Positions 1 through 6,558 of a stretch of 6,558 nucleotides of DNA are shown here, piece by piece. The translations under genes and the position numbers were made by a program. Under the pieces are notes generated by a model. That model saw nothing but the letters and a program-made list of their open reading frames with translations. It ran no database searches and was not told the DNA's origin. Position 1 is the first letter of the stretch. Every line of letters starts with the position of its first letter. Origin of the DNA: JBHEPS01 sp046261635. GTDB taxonomy: Bacteria; Acidobacteriota; Thermoanaerobaculia; Gp7-AA8. The stretch is from the NCBI GenBank assembly GCA_046261635.1, contig JBHEOL010000233.1, positions 1-6,558 of the forward strand. Direction: 5' to 3'.

Positions 1-224
1 AGATCGGGGCGGGTGGCAAAGCGGAAACCTCCTGCCGCCCGCTCGAGGATGAATCCCCCTTCGCGCTGCGCGAACGAGGCTTCGATTTCGTTCATCTGCT
101 GTTCGAGAACTTCCTTTTCCATGTCGGGAAAAGCTTCGGTCAGCTCTTCGAACTTCACCGGCTCGCCCGAAACGAAGAGAATCGCTTCGATGGCGGCGCG
201 GAGCTCGTTTGGTGTCATGGTCAT
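1..224 (-). CDS. scpB: Segregation and condensation protein B, N-terminal part
   Basis: ScpB is the dimeric winged-helix subunit of the SMC-ScpAB condensin complex, which acts on the nucleoid in chromosome compaction and segregation. About 74 residues are visible before the frame leaves the left edge. They begin MTMTPNELRAAIEAILFVSG, followed by EPVKFEELTEAFP and then GGFILERAAGGFRFATRPD. The 'IEAILFVSGEPV' opening and the later 'GGFRFATRP' are typical of the first winged helix of ScpB. The ATG at 222-224 is preceded by GAGGAA at a 10-base spacing; a second in-frame ATG two codons later (216-218) is also possible. The gene lies 37 bases after the scpA stop, as expected for an scpAB operon. 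The C-terminal half is outside the window, so intactness cannot be judged. Confidence 0.93.
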   Translation of the reverse strand, partial: MTMTPNELRAAIEAILFVSGEPVKFEELTEAFPDMEKEVLEQQMNEIEASFAQREGGFILERAAGGFRFATRPD

Positions 225-234
225 CGGGTTCTGA

Positions 235-240
235 TTCCTC
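235..240 (-). promoter_or_regulatory. Ribosome binding site of scpB
   Basis: The minus strand reads GAGGAA ten bases before the ATG at 224. It lies between the scpA stop codon and scpB, so scpB can initiate independently although it is probably on the same transcript as scpA. Confidence 0.5.
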
Positions 241-261
241 AAGATTCCGCGGATCGCGGGT

Positions 262-1098
262 TCAGCTGTCGTAGATGTCGAAGGCGGCAGGGTCGATCTG
301 GCGCTCGACCCGGTGCACGAGGATTTCGGTGAAGGCGGAATCCTGCCGGAGCGCGAGACCTCCGAGCCGGACCAGCTCGAGCGTGGCCAGGAAAATCACC
401 ACGAGCTCGGCGCGATCGCGCCCTTCGAGATACCACGTGAGCCTGATCGGCGTAGCCTCCTGCAGTTTTCCGTAGAGTTCCCGCATCTTGTCGGAGACCT
501 TGTACGTGATCCGCACGAGCTCCATCGCGTCGGGGTGCTCGTACCGGTAGCGTTTGAGGGCGGTGCGGAAGGCGTCGATGAGATCGAACAGCGAGACTTC
601 GCTCATGTCGATCTCCTTCGCGTCCGACCCCGGGAGCGGAGTCGGGGGGCGAGACCAGACTCCCATACGCACAACGTCCAGCTCGGCGAAGCTCTCGGCG
701 ACCGCCTTGTAGCGCTGGTACTCGAGCAGCCGGTCCACCAGCTCGGCGCGTGGATCCTCCTGCCCCTCCTCGCTCTCCTCGTCGCGTGGCAGCAGCATCC
801 GCGACTTGATGTGGATCAGCAGCGCCGCCATGTAGATATAGTCGGCGGCGACATCCAGGTCGAGCTCCTGCATGGCATCGAGGTGCGCGTTGTACTGCTC
901 GGTGATCAGCATGATCGGGATGTCGTAGACATCGACCTTGTGCTTGCGGATCAGGTGCAGGAGCAGATCGAGCGGCCCTTCGAAGCTCGGAAGGGAGATC
1001 CGGTAACTCTCCTCGAGCTCGTCGGCGACGTCGAGCGGTCCTTCGGCCGGCTGGATGTCCGTCTGTTCGAATGGCGGGGTCGGGGTATGGTCGGTCAT
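262..1098 (-). CDS. scpA: Segregation and condensation protein A
   Basis: This 278-residue kleisin bridges the SMC heads and binds the ScpB dimer in bacterial condensin. After an acidic, low-complexity N-terminal stretch of about 30 residues comes the family hallmark SLPSFEGPLDLLLHLIRKHK (about 35-54), then the helical 'ITEQYNAHL' and 'AADYIYMAALLIHIKSRMLLP' segments (65-104). An acidic linker (106-118) is followed by a C-terminal winged helix, 'VVIFLATLELVRLGGLALRQ' (about 233-252), which in the family contacts the SMC head. The frame is open upstream to 1203, but that extension lies inside trpS and looks non-conserved. The ATG at 1098 is chosen because it overlaps the trpS stop as ATGA. No Shine-Dalgarno is obvious, consistent with translational coupling to trpS. 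The length is slightly above the usual 240-270 residues because of the N-terminal tail. Confidence 0.96.
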   Translation of the reverse strand: MTDHTPTPPFEQTDIQPAEGPLDVADELEESYRISLPSFEGPLDLLLHLIRKHKVDVYDIPIMLITEQYNAHLDAMQELDLDVAADYIYMAALLIHIKSRMLLPRDEESEEGQEDPRAELVDRLLEYQRYKAVAESFAELDVVRMGVWSRPPTPLPGSDAKEIDMSEVSLFDLIDAFRTALKRYRYEHPDAMELVRITYKVSDKMRELYGKLQEATPIRLTWYLEGRDRAELVVIFLATLELVRLGGLALRQDSAFTEILVHRVERQIDPAAFDIYDS

Positions 1099-2105
1099 GC
1101 GCGGAACTGGTCGAAGTCGAGCTTCATCGCCTTGCGGACGGCATCCATCGTCTCTCCCGCGCGCTCGCGCGCCTTGCGGTTGCCCTCCCGGAGGACGTCC
1201 CATACGATCGATGGATCGCGGTCGATTGTCTCACGGCGTTCCCGGATCGGGCGAAGCCATTCGATCATGATCTCCGCGAGCAGCTTCTTGTCGTCCACGC
1301 AGCCGATCGTGGCTGCGCGGCACTCCCGGTCCACCCGGTCGATCGTCTCCGCGTCGGAAAAGAGCTTGTGGAACTGGAACAGATTGCAGATGTCGGGATT
1401 CCCCGGATCTTTCCGCCGCACCCGGTTGGGATCGGTGAACATGTTCGAGACCGCCGCGCGGATCTCATCGGCCGAGGCCGTCAGCCCGATCGTGTTTCCG
1501 TAGGACTTCGACATCTTCCGTCCGTCGAGGCCCGGCACCTTCGGCGTCTCGGTAAACAGCGCCTTCGGCTCCGGAAAGACCTCGCCGTAGAAGTTGTTGA
1601 AACGCCGCACGATCTCCCGCGATAGCTCGAGGTGCGCCGCCTGGTCCTCCCCCACCGGGACGAAATGAGCCCGGTAGAGAATGACGTCGGCCGTCTGCAG
1701 GACCGGATAGCCGAGGAAGCCGTAGGTGTTGAGGTCTTTCTCTACGAGTTGCTGCTGCTGTTCCTTGTACGTCGGCACGCGCTCGAGCCAGGGGAGAGGC
1801 GTCACCATCGAGAGGAGCAGATGGAGCTCGGCGTGCTCCTTCACCTGGGACTGGACGAAGATCGTGCTCTTCTCCGGATCCAGGCCGGCAGCCAGCCAGT
1901 CGGCGACCGCTTCGTACGTCGATGTCTTCACGCCGGAGGGATCCGCGTAGTCGGACGTCAGCGCGTGCCAGTCGGCAACGAAGTAGTGGCAATCGTAGGA
2001 ATCCTGGAGCCGCGCCCAGTTTCGAATGGCTCCGAAGTAATTACCGAGGTGGACTCTTCCGGTCGGCCGAAGGCCGCTGAGAACGATTGCCTGCTGCTGA
2101 GTCAA
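1095..2105 (-). CDS. trpS: Tryptophanyl-tRNA synthetase
   Basis: This cytoplasmic class I aminoacyl-tRNA synthetase charges tRNA-Trp with tryptophan using ATP. At 336 residues it has normal bacterial TrpS length. The N-terminus, AIVLSGLRPTGRVHLGNY, contains the HIGH-type motif as HLGN (19-22). The Rossmann fold continues with 'YFVADWHALT' (41-50), 'FLGYPVLQTADVILY' (130-144) and the GEDQ signature (152-155). The KMSKS loop is present exactly, in GRKMSKSYGN (195-204), and the helical anticodon-binding C-terminus follows. The start is a TTG at 2105; no ATG or GTG fits between it and the conserved N-terminus, and GAAAGG lies 10 bases upstream. The 3' end overlaps scpA by four bases (ATGA). The gene stands 193 bases behind recG and could have its own promoter there. 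All catalytic motifs are intact. Confidence 0.97.
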   Translation of the reverse strand: MTQQQAIVLSGLRPTGRVHLGNYFGAIRNWARLQDSYDCHYFVADWHALTSDYADPSGVKTSTYEAVADWLAAGLDPEKSTIFVQSQVKEHAELHLLLSMVTPLPWLERVPTYKEQQQQLVEKDLNTYGFLGYPVLQTADVILYRAHFVPVGEDQAAHLELSREIVRRFNNFYGEVFPEPKALFTETPKVPGLDGRKMSKSYGNTIGLTASADEIRAAVSNMFTDPNRVRRKDPGNPDICNLFQFHKLFSDAETIDRVDRECRAATIGCVDDKKLLAEIMIEWLRPIRERRETIDRDPSIVWDVLREGNRKARERAGETMDAVRKAMKLDFDQFRA

Positions 2106-2115
2106 CGGGACACTG

Positions 2116-2121
2116 CCTTTC
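2116..2121 (-). promoter_or_regulatory. Ribosome binding site supporting the TTG start of trpS
   Basis: GAAAGG on the minus strand ends ten bases before the TTG at 2103-2105. It is a moderate Shine-Dalgarno match, and it favours this TTG because no ATG is available between it and the conserved LSGLRPTG segment. Confidence 0.4.
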
Positions 2122-2165
2122 GTCGGGTCTGCGTCCGGCGGAGGGCGCGGTCGCGGGGAGCGTGG

Positions 2166-2195
2166 AGTTTAAGTCAAATAGGACGGATAGGACAA
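2166..2195 (-). promoter_or_regulatory. Candidate weak promoter for trpS inside the repeat array
   Basis: On the minus strand TTGTCC (2190-2195) and TAAACT (2166-2171) are separated by 18 bases. Each matches four of six positions of the sigma-70 type -35 and -10 boxes. This is the only AT-rich spot upstream of trpS, and the -35 half is supplied by a repeat unit. The transcript would begin near 2159, about 54 bases before the TTG. This is a visual match only and could be chance. Confidence 0.22.
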
Positions 2196-2224
2196 ATAGG
2201 ACGGATAGGACGAATAGGTAGGAC
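2176..2224. repeat. Tandem 9-bp repeat array (ATAGGACRR) with a perfect 18-bp duplication
   Basis: Reading the plus strand from 2178, four consecutive 9-bp units follow: ATAGGACGG, ATAGGACAA, ATAGGACGG and ATAGGACGA. A degenerate remainder, ATAGG plus TAGGAC, reaches 2224. Viewed as a longer unit, AAATAGGACGGATAGGAC occurs twice head to tail without mismatch (2176-2193 and 2194-2211). The array lies in the recG-trpS gap, upstream of trpS on the transcribed strand. The 9-base period fits three codons, but no gene covers it. Similar TAGGAC-like intergenic repeats are, from memory, common in some acidobacterial genomes. Inverted copies lie about 50 bases away. Confidence 0.9.
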
Positions 2225-2275
2225 GGGCGGAGGGGGCAGACATTCATTTAAAGCCGCAACCCGACCCGAGTCAGC

Positions 2276-2297
2276 GTCCTATCGGTCCTATCGTCCT
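2276..2297. repeat. Inverted copies of the 9-bp repeat next to the recG stop
   Basis: GTCCTATCG occurs twice in tandem at 2276-2284 and 2285-2293, followed by a truncated TCCT, on the plus strand. This is the reverse orientation of the array at 2176-2224. It ends one base before the recG stop codon at 2299-2301. In a minus-strand transcript the sequence from 2291 back to 2276 can pair with the minus-strand GTCCTATCCGTCCTAT of the array at 15 of 16 positions, in either of two registers, with a loop of about 65-82 bases. No T-tract follows, so a simple intrinsic terminator is unlikely. Confidence 0.8.
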
Positions 2298-2298
2298 C

Positions 2299-4404
2299 TC
2301 AATCTCGCAACCTCTGAGGTTCTCCCCCGAGGAGCGACTTCGCCAGCTCGGCGGGATTGCCGAACCTCCCCTGCTCGGCCGCCTCGATCGCGACATCGCG
2401 AGCTAGGTCCATCAGCCGGAAGTCGCGCAGGATGTGACCAAAGCGGAATCCGGGAGCGCCCGACTGTCGTGTGCCGAAGAAATCGCCAGGGCCGCGCAGT
2501 TCCAGGTCCTTCTGGGCGACCTCGAATCCATCCGCGGTCGCTTCGAACATCCGAAGCCGGGTTTTCGCCGTTTCGGACGATTTCTCATCGCGCAGGACGA
2601 CACACCAGGATTTGCGAGACCCGCGGCCGACCCGGCCGCGAAGCTGATGAAGCTGCGAGAGGCCGAACCGGTCGGCGTCGAGGATCACCATGACCGAGGC
2701 GTTCGCGACGTCGATGCCGACCTCGACCACCGTCGTCGAAACGAGAATGTCGATCTCCCCCGCCTTGAAGCGGCCCATGGTCTCGTCCTTCTCGGCCGGC
2801 GACATCCTTCCATGGAGCACGCCGACCCTCCGGTCGGGAAACGCCTTCCGAACGCTCTCCGCGCCGGCAACGAGAGGCTTGAGGTCGAGCTTCTCCGATT
2901 CTTCGATGATCGGATAGACGATGTACGCCTGGGCGCCGTCCTCCAGCTCGCCCGCCACGAACTCCCATACCTTCGGGAGCCGGCCCGTTCCGCGGACCAC
3001 CGTCCGGACCGGTTGTCGTCCGGGCGGAAGCTCATCGATGACCGAAAGCTCGAGGTCGCCGTGGACGGCGATCGCGAGCGAGCGCGGAATCGGCGTGGCC
3101 GTCATGACGAGAATGTCGGTCGCCGCTCCCTTCTCGAAGAGCTTTCTCCGCTGGGTCACCCCGAAGCGATGCTGCTCATCGATGACGGCGAGACCGAGGG
3201 AGCGAAACTCCACCGGCTTCTCGAGGAGGGCGTGCGTGCCGACGAGCAGATCGATCTCGCCATGTCGGAGGGCCGGGAGCAGCAGCTTCCGCTCCGAGGG
3301 CGGAGTCGCGCCGGTCAGGAGGGCAACTCGTAAACGGCTATCAACCAGTTCGCGGATTTTCTGCGCGTGCTGTTGGGCCAGGATGGCCGTCGGCGCGAGG
3401 ATCGCCGCCTGATGTCCATTCTCGATCACGAGGAGCGCCGCCAGCAGAGCGACGATCGTCTTCCCCGAACCGACGTCGCCCTGAAGGAGGCGATACATCG
3501 GGCGCTCGGTTTCGAGGTCGGCGACGATCTCCCCCAGGACGCGCTTCTGCGCGGACGTCAGCCGGAACGGCAGGATCTCTCGAGCCCGGGCCCGGATCTC
3601 GTCGGTGACGGTGATTCGCCGCGGCTTGCTCTTCCCCTTCTCTTCGCGGAGGCGCCTCAGGCGGAGAGCCAGTTGGAAGGCGAAAAACTCCTGGACGACG
3701 AGGCGGCGATGAGCAGGCGAGGTTCCGTCGATGAGGTCGGGGGTGATCTCGTCCGGGCAGTGGAGGCGGAAGATCGCCTCTGCGATCGGGATGACGCCGA
3801 GCCGGTTGCGAATGGACTCTGGAAGAGGATCGCGCAGGCCGGCAAGCGACTGGAGCGCCTGGGTGAGGATGCTCCGCATGACCCTGGGCTGGACGGTCGC
3901 GATCTTCGGATAGATCGGAACGATCGCGCCCTCATCCTGACTCTCACCCGATGGGTCGAGAATCTCCCAGTCGGGGCTCTCGATCTGGATGTGTCCCTGT
4001 CTTCCCATCGCTGGGACGCCGAAGATCGCGACCTGATCGCCACGCCGGATCTTCTCGGCGAGCCACGGCTGGTTGAACCAGACGAGGACGATCGAACCGC
4101 TACCGTCGTCGAGCACGGCCTGGAAAATCGGAAGCCGCCGGACCGGCGATGGACGACCGCTCGTGGAAGCGATGCGCCCACGAAGGAGGACCGGCGAGCG
4201 CACCGACCGGATGTCGGCGATTCTCACGGGATGGCGCCGGTCTTCGTAACGCAGCGGAAGGCAATAGAGGAGCTCACCCGCGGTCGCATATCCGGCCGCC
4301 CCGAGTAGGGCGGCGCGCCCTTCCCCAACCCCCTTGAGGTACTGGACCGGAGTCTCGGGAGCGATCTTCCACTGCTCGCGACGCGCGCTGCTCACGAGCT
4401 CCAT
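2299..4404 (-). CDS. recG: ATP-dependent DNA helicase RecG
   Basis: RecG is a superfamily 2 double-strand DNA translocase that remodels stalled replication forks, Holliday junctions, D-loops and R-loops. At 701 residues it is full length (E. coli RecG has 693). The N-terminal wedge begins PVQYLKGVGEGRAALLGAAG (19-38), with an OB-fold around 70-150 including 'VWFNQPWLAEKI'. The helicase core shows Walker A GDVGSGKT (309-316), 'LAPTAILAQQH' (337-347), a DEQH Walker B (409-412), the TATPIP motif (435-440), 'STTVVEVGIDV' (556-566) and motif VI QLRGRVGRG (587-595). The RecG-specific C-terminal segment LELRGPGDFFGTRQSG (634-649) is intact. The ATG at 4404 has a GAGGGAGA purine run immediately upstream, an unusually short spacing, but the conserved wedge starts soon after. 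The gene is 77 bases downstream of the FHA gene and probably in the same operon. Confidence 0.98.
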   Translation of the reverse strand: MELVSSARREQWKIAPETPVQYLKGVGEGRAALLGAAGYATAGELLYCLPLRYEDRRHPVRIADIRSVRSPVLLRGRIASTSGRPSPVRRLPIFQAVLDDGSGSIVLVWFNQPWLAEKIRRGDQVAIFGVPAMGRQGHIQIESPDWEILDPSGESQDEGAIVPIYPKIATVQPRVMRSILTQALQSLAGLRDPLPESIRNRLGVIPIAEAIFRLHCPDEITPDLIDGTSPAHRRLVVQEFFAFQLALRLRRLREEKGKSKPRRITVTDEIRARAREILPFRLTSAQKRVLGEIVADLETERPMYRLLQGDVGSGKTIVALLAALLVIENGHQAAILAPTAILAQQHAQKIRELVDSRLRVALLTGATPPSERKLLLPALRHGEIDLLVGTHALLEKPVEFRSLGLAVIDEQHRFGVTQRRKLFEKGAATDILVMTATPIPRSLAIAVHGDLELSVIDELPPGRQPVRTVVRGTGRLPKVWEFVAGELEDGAQAYIVYPIIEESEKLDLKPLVAGAESVRKAFPDRRVGVLHGRMSPAEKDETMGRFKAGEIDILVSTTVVEVGIDVANASVMVILDADRFGLSQLHQLRGRVGRGSRKSWCVVLRDEKSSETAKTRLRMFEATADGFEVAQKDLELRGPGDFFGTRQSGAPGFRFGHILRDFRLMDLARDVAIEAAEQGRFGNPAELAKSLLGGEPQRLRD

Positions 4405-4481
4405 TCTCCCTCGGTTTTCGATGACGGGAAGAACTTCTACTCTGTGTGGAGGTCTCGACGAAGTCCTGAGAAGGGTGTGCC

Positions 4482-5270
4482 CTACTCCTCGAAGACCACC
4501 TTCATCTGGACGAGGCCGATGCGGAGACGGTCACCGTGGCGGATGGGGACCGGAACGCCGGTCTGGATCTTGTCCTCGTTGACGAAGGTTCCGTTGAGGG
4601 TGCCGACCTCCTCGAGGACGGCCCAGCCGTCGCTCTGGCTGATGATCTTGGCGTGCCGTCGTGAAACAGAACGGTTCGTGTCGATGGCGGTCAGGTCGAT
4701 GCCCGGCAGAATGCCGGTGACCGGGTCGATGCGGCCGATGGTGGTCTCGGCCTCACGGCCGAAGAAGAAGGCGTTTCCGGTGGAGATGTCGACGATGCGA
4801 TGGCGGGTGGCCGGGCGCTGAGCGATCTCGGCTGGAGGGGGGAGCTGGGGGTGCTCGAGATCGACGTGATCGCCGCCGGCGTACTTCTGCAGCAGGAGGT
4901 TGGCCTCGCGGATGCGGCGGGAGTACTTCCGCATGATACGGACGGAGATTTCGGGATTTCTCCGGATCATCTCGTCGAACCGGCTGCCGTTGATCGGGAT
5001 GAGCTTGACGTCGGTATGGGCGAGAGCGTCCGCGCTTCGCGGAGCGCTCTCGAGGACCGCCATTTCGCCGAAGAAGTCGCCCTTTTCAAGCCGGGTGAGG
5101 ACGCGATCCTCGGAACCGAGGCGCTTGGTGATGTGGACCTCCCCCTCCTGGATGATGAACATCTCGGTCCCGAGGTCACCCTCGCGGAAAATGTACTCGC
5201 CGGCGGGGATGGCGAGGGCGGCGTCTTTCGGGGGTTCCTTGCCCGAGGTGGACTTGAACACGGCTTTCAT
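4482..5270 (-). CDS. Cyclic-nucleotide-binding and FHA domain fusion protein
   Basis: This predicted cytoplasmic regulatory protein of 262 residues has two sensory or binding domains and no visible enzymatic or DNA-binding domain. Residues about 18-105 form a CRP-type cyclic-nucleotide-binding beta-roll: 'IPAGEYIFREGDLGTEMFII', 'GEVHITKR', then the phosphate-binding cassette FGEMAVLESAPRSADALA (67-84). The Glu (E69), Arg (R78) and Ser (S79) expected to contact the ligand are present. A helix at 106-130 with many basic residues and a proline-rich linker (141-146) lead to an FHA domain (about 158-262). That domain shows the phosphothreonine-binding signature: 'TIGRID' (R180), 'SVSRRHAKI' (S203, H206) and 'TLNGTFVN' (N226, G227). 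The ATG overlaps the ldcA stop as ATGA and has GGTGGAG upstream. The likely role is reading a nucleotide signal and a phosphoprotein partner; which ones is unknown. No kinase gene is in view. Confidence 0.92.
   Translation of the reverse strand: MKAVFKSTSGKEPPKDAALAIPAGEYIFREGDLGTEMFIIQEGEVHITKRLGSEDRVLTRLEKGDFFGEMAVLESAPRSADALAHTDVKLIPINGSRFDEMIRRNPEISVRIMRKYSRRIREANLLLQKYAGGDHVDLEHPQLPPPAEIAQRPATRHRIVDISTGNAFFFGREAETTIGRIDPVTGILPGIDLTAIDTNRSVSRRHAKIISQSDGWAVLEEVGTLNGTFVNEDKIQTGVPVPIRHGDRLRIGLVQMKVVFEE
5021..5052 (-). other. 14-bp near-perfect hairpin inside the FHA fusion coding sequence
   Basis: On the plus strand CGAGAGCG plus TCCGCG (5021-5034), a three-base loop, then CGCGGA (5038-5043), one bulged G (5044) and CGCTCTCG (5045-5052) form a 14-bp stem. 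In the mRNA it sits in codons for the phosphate-binding cassette (ESAPRSADALA). There is no U-tract after it, so it is not a standard terminator. It could be a codon-usage accident in GC-rich DNA, or an mRNA structure. Confidence 0.6.
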
Positions 5271-6211
5271 GAAGGCATCTCCACCGCGGGGTCGGGAAAC
5301 TCGATCGCCCGGGTCGTGGAATGGGAATCAATCCGGACGCGCGAGCCGACCGGCAGGAGGATGTTGTTGCCGAGATGACCGAAAGGGAGATCGGTAATTA
5401 CGGGGATCCCGGCGTCAGCGAAGAACTCGTGGAGGAGGTCGGAGAGTTGGCGCGGGTCGCCGCAATCTTTCAACCGTCCGATCATCACACCCCGGATGTT
5501 TCGCAATCTACCAGACAGCCTGAGGGTGGTCAACATGCGGTCGATGCGATAGACCGGCTCCTCGACGTCCTCCCAGAACCAGATGCCGTCGTCGACCCAG
5601 TAATCCCACGGCGTGCCGAGAAGCGCGGTAGTCAGGGAGAGGCAGCCGCCGAACAGGACGCCCTCCGCGCGGCCATGACTGAGAATCTGGGCGGGTTCGA
5701 CGGCGAGAGTCGCGGGCGCGGATCCCTCGAGCATCGAGAAGAACCACGCTTCGTTCGCGGGCGAGAGACCTTCGAAGAAATCGAGGTTCAGCATCGGACC
5801 ATGAAAGGAGCCGAGGCCGATGCGGGTGGCGAGCGCCTGATGAAGGGCCGTAACGTCGCTGAATCCGACGATGGGGCGCGGATTGCGGTCGAGCGCCGCG
5901 TAGTCGATCTGATCGAGGATCCGCATGGCCCCGTACCCGCCGCGCGCGAACACGATCGCATCGACGGACGGATCGTTGATGGCGGCATTGACCAGCTCGA
6001 GCCGCCGAGCATCGGGCCCGGCCAGATAGCTTCTCTCGACGTCGTAGAGGTTGGGGGCGAGGCGGACCGTATAGCCCTTCCGCTCGAGCCCTCGGGCGGC
6101 GGTCTCGATCCGATCGGGCTTCGAGGGAGAGGAGATCGCGAGAACGGCGATGGTCCCGCCCGGCGGGAGAGCGCGGGGACGGCGGAGCGGTAGCGACGAA
6201 GTCGTGGTCAC
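5267..6211 (-). CDS. ldcA: LD-carboxypeptidase, peptidase S66 family (muropeptide recycling)
   Basis: Family S66 enzymes remove the terminal D-alanine from murein tetrapeptides in the cytoplasm during peptidoglycan recycling; a minority act instead on microcin C-like substrates. The predicted protein has 314 residues (E. coli LdcA about 304) and no signal peptide. It shows PPGGTIAVLAISSP near the start, then FARGGYGAMRIL (88-99), the nucleophile motif 'VGFSDVTALHQAL' with Ser118, 'FHGPM' (136-140), 'LFGGCLSLTTALLGT' (186-200), 'FWEDVEEPVYRIDRMLTTL' (212-230) with the catalytic Glu probably E214, and 'PFGHLGNN' with His279. The Ser-Glu-His triad is therefore complete. The GTG at 6211 is chosen because the open frame continues upstream into the RNase P RNA gene, where coding is implausible. 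No Shine-Dalgarno precedes this GTG. The stop overlaps the next gene by ATGA. Confidence 0.93.
   Translation of the reverse strand: MTTTSSLPLRRPRALPPGGTIAVLAISSPSKPDRIETAARGLERKGYTVRLAPNLYDVERSYLAGPDARRLELVNAAINDPSVDAIVFARGGYGAMRILDQIDYAALDRNPRPIVGFSDVTALHQALATRIGLGSFHGPMLNLDFFEGLSPANEAWFFSMLEGSAPATLAVEPAQILSHGRAEGVLFGGCLSLTTALLGTPWDYWVDDGIWFWEDVEEPVYRIDRMLTTLRLSGRLRNIRGVMIGRLKDCGDPRQLSDLLHEFFADAGIPVITDLPFGHLGNNILLPVGSRVRIDSHSTTRAIEFPDPAVEMPS
5279..5285 (-). promoter_or_regulatory. Ribosome binding site of the FHA fusion gene
   Basis: GGTGGAG on the minus strand ends eight bases before the ATG at 5270, inside the end of ldcA. Together with the ATGA overlap it supports this start and coupled translation. 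Confidence 0.55.
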
Positions 6212-6238
6212 GGCGCGGGAGTGTATCGAAAGACGCGC

Positions 6239-6261
6239 CAGATCCGGAGGAGAAGAAATGT

Positions 6262-6275
<14 letters not shown>
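6239..6275. repeat. Inverted repeat at the 3' end of rnpB
   Basis: On the minus strand CAGATCC (6269-6275), within the conserved 3' end of RNase P RNA, is matched 23 bases further on by its perfect 7-bp complement GGATCTG (6239-6245). A hairpin here would overlap the 3' strand of RNase P helix P1. No T-run follows, so it is weak as a terminator. It might mark a processing site or simply be chance. Confidence 0.35.

Positions 6276-6558
<283 letters not shown>

Noticed and set aside
1099..1203. N-terminal extension of scpA by 35 residues
   Set aside because: The extra residues are Arg/Gly-rich out-of-frame trpS sequence and are not ScpA-like. The ATGA overlap start at 1098 is better.
313..1503. 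Long plus-strand open frame opposite scpA and trpS
   Set aside because: It runs antisense to two genes with full family motifs, its translation shows no recognisable domain, and it crosses a gene boundary. It is a high-GC shadow frame. The same applies to the plus-strand frames at 1632-2693, 2434-3333, 3367-4308 and 5321-6193.
2149..2177. TTGACT at 2172-2177 as a -35 box for trpS
   Set aside because: At 16-18 bases spacing the sequence is GC-rich with no -10-like hexamer.
2106..2298. T-box, tryptophan leader peptide or riboswitch upstream of trpS
   Set aside because: I see no T-box consensus, no short frame with tandem Trp codons and no known aptamer core; only the repeats stand out.
4433..4464. 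Possible terminator between the FHA gene and recG
   Set aside because: Only a 5-bp ACTTC/GAAGT pair with a 22-base loop and no T-run. The 77-base gap is more simply an operon spacer.

Overview
This window comes from a GC-rich bacterial chromosome. Every convincing gene lies on the minus strand, so transcription runs from right to left. In that order the genes are: RNase P RNA (rnpB, 5' part off the right edge), an LD-carboxypeptidase (ldcA-like), a cyclic-nucleotide-binding/FHA fusion protein, RecG helicase, a 193-base intergenic region carrying a 9-bp repeat array, tryptophanyl-tRNA synthetase (trpS), and the condensin accessory genes scpA and scpB (scpB runs off the left edge). Long open frames on the plus strand are high-GC shadows.

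The content is mainly core housekeeping: tRNA processing, cell-wall recycling, fork rescue, tRNA charging and chromosome segregation. The order trpS-scpA-scpB and the high GC recall Acidobacteria or deltaproteobacteria-like lineages, and the TAGGAC-type intergenic repeats lean towards the Acidobacteria. This placement is an inference from memory of gene order and is not secure.

Genes are packed tightly. ldcA and the FHA gene overlap by ATGA, and so do trpS and scpA, which implies translational coupling. The gap between the FHA gene and recG is 77 bases, and that between scpA and scpB is 37 bases. The main break is the recG-trpS gap. It holds a perfect 18-bp tandem duplication built from 9-bp units, plus two inverted copies of the same 9-mer beside the recG stop codon. 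Together they could fold into a hairpin with alternative registers.

I found no clear new defence, mobile or biosynthetic system. The items most worth a second look are the repeat array, a 14-bp hairpin inside the coding sequence for the nucleotide-binding loop of the FHA fusion protein, the FHA fusion gene itself lodged between ldcA and recG, and the ldcA start just behind rnpB, which has no visible ribosome binding site.
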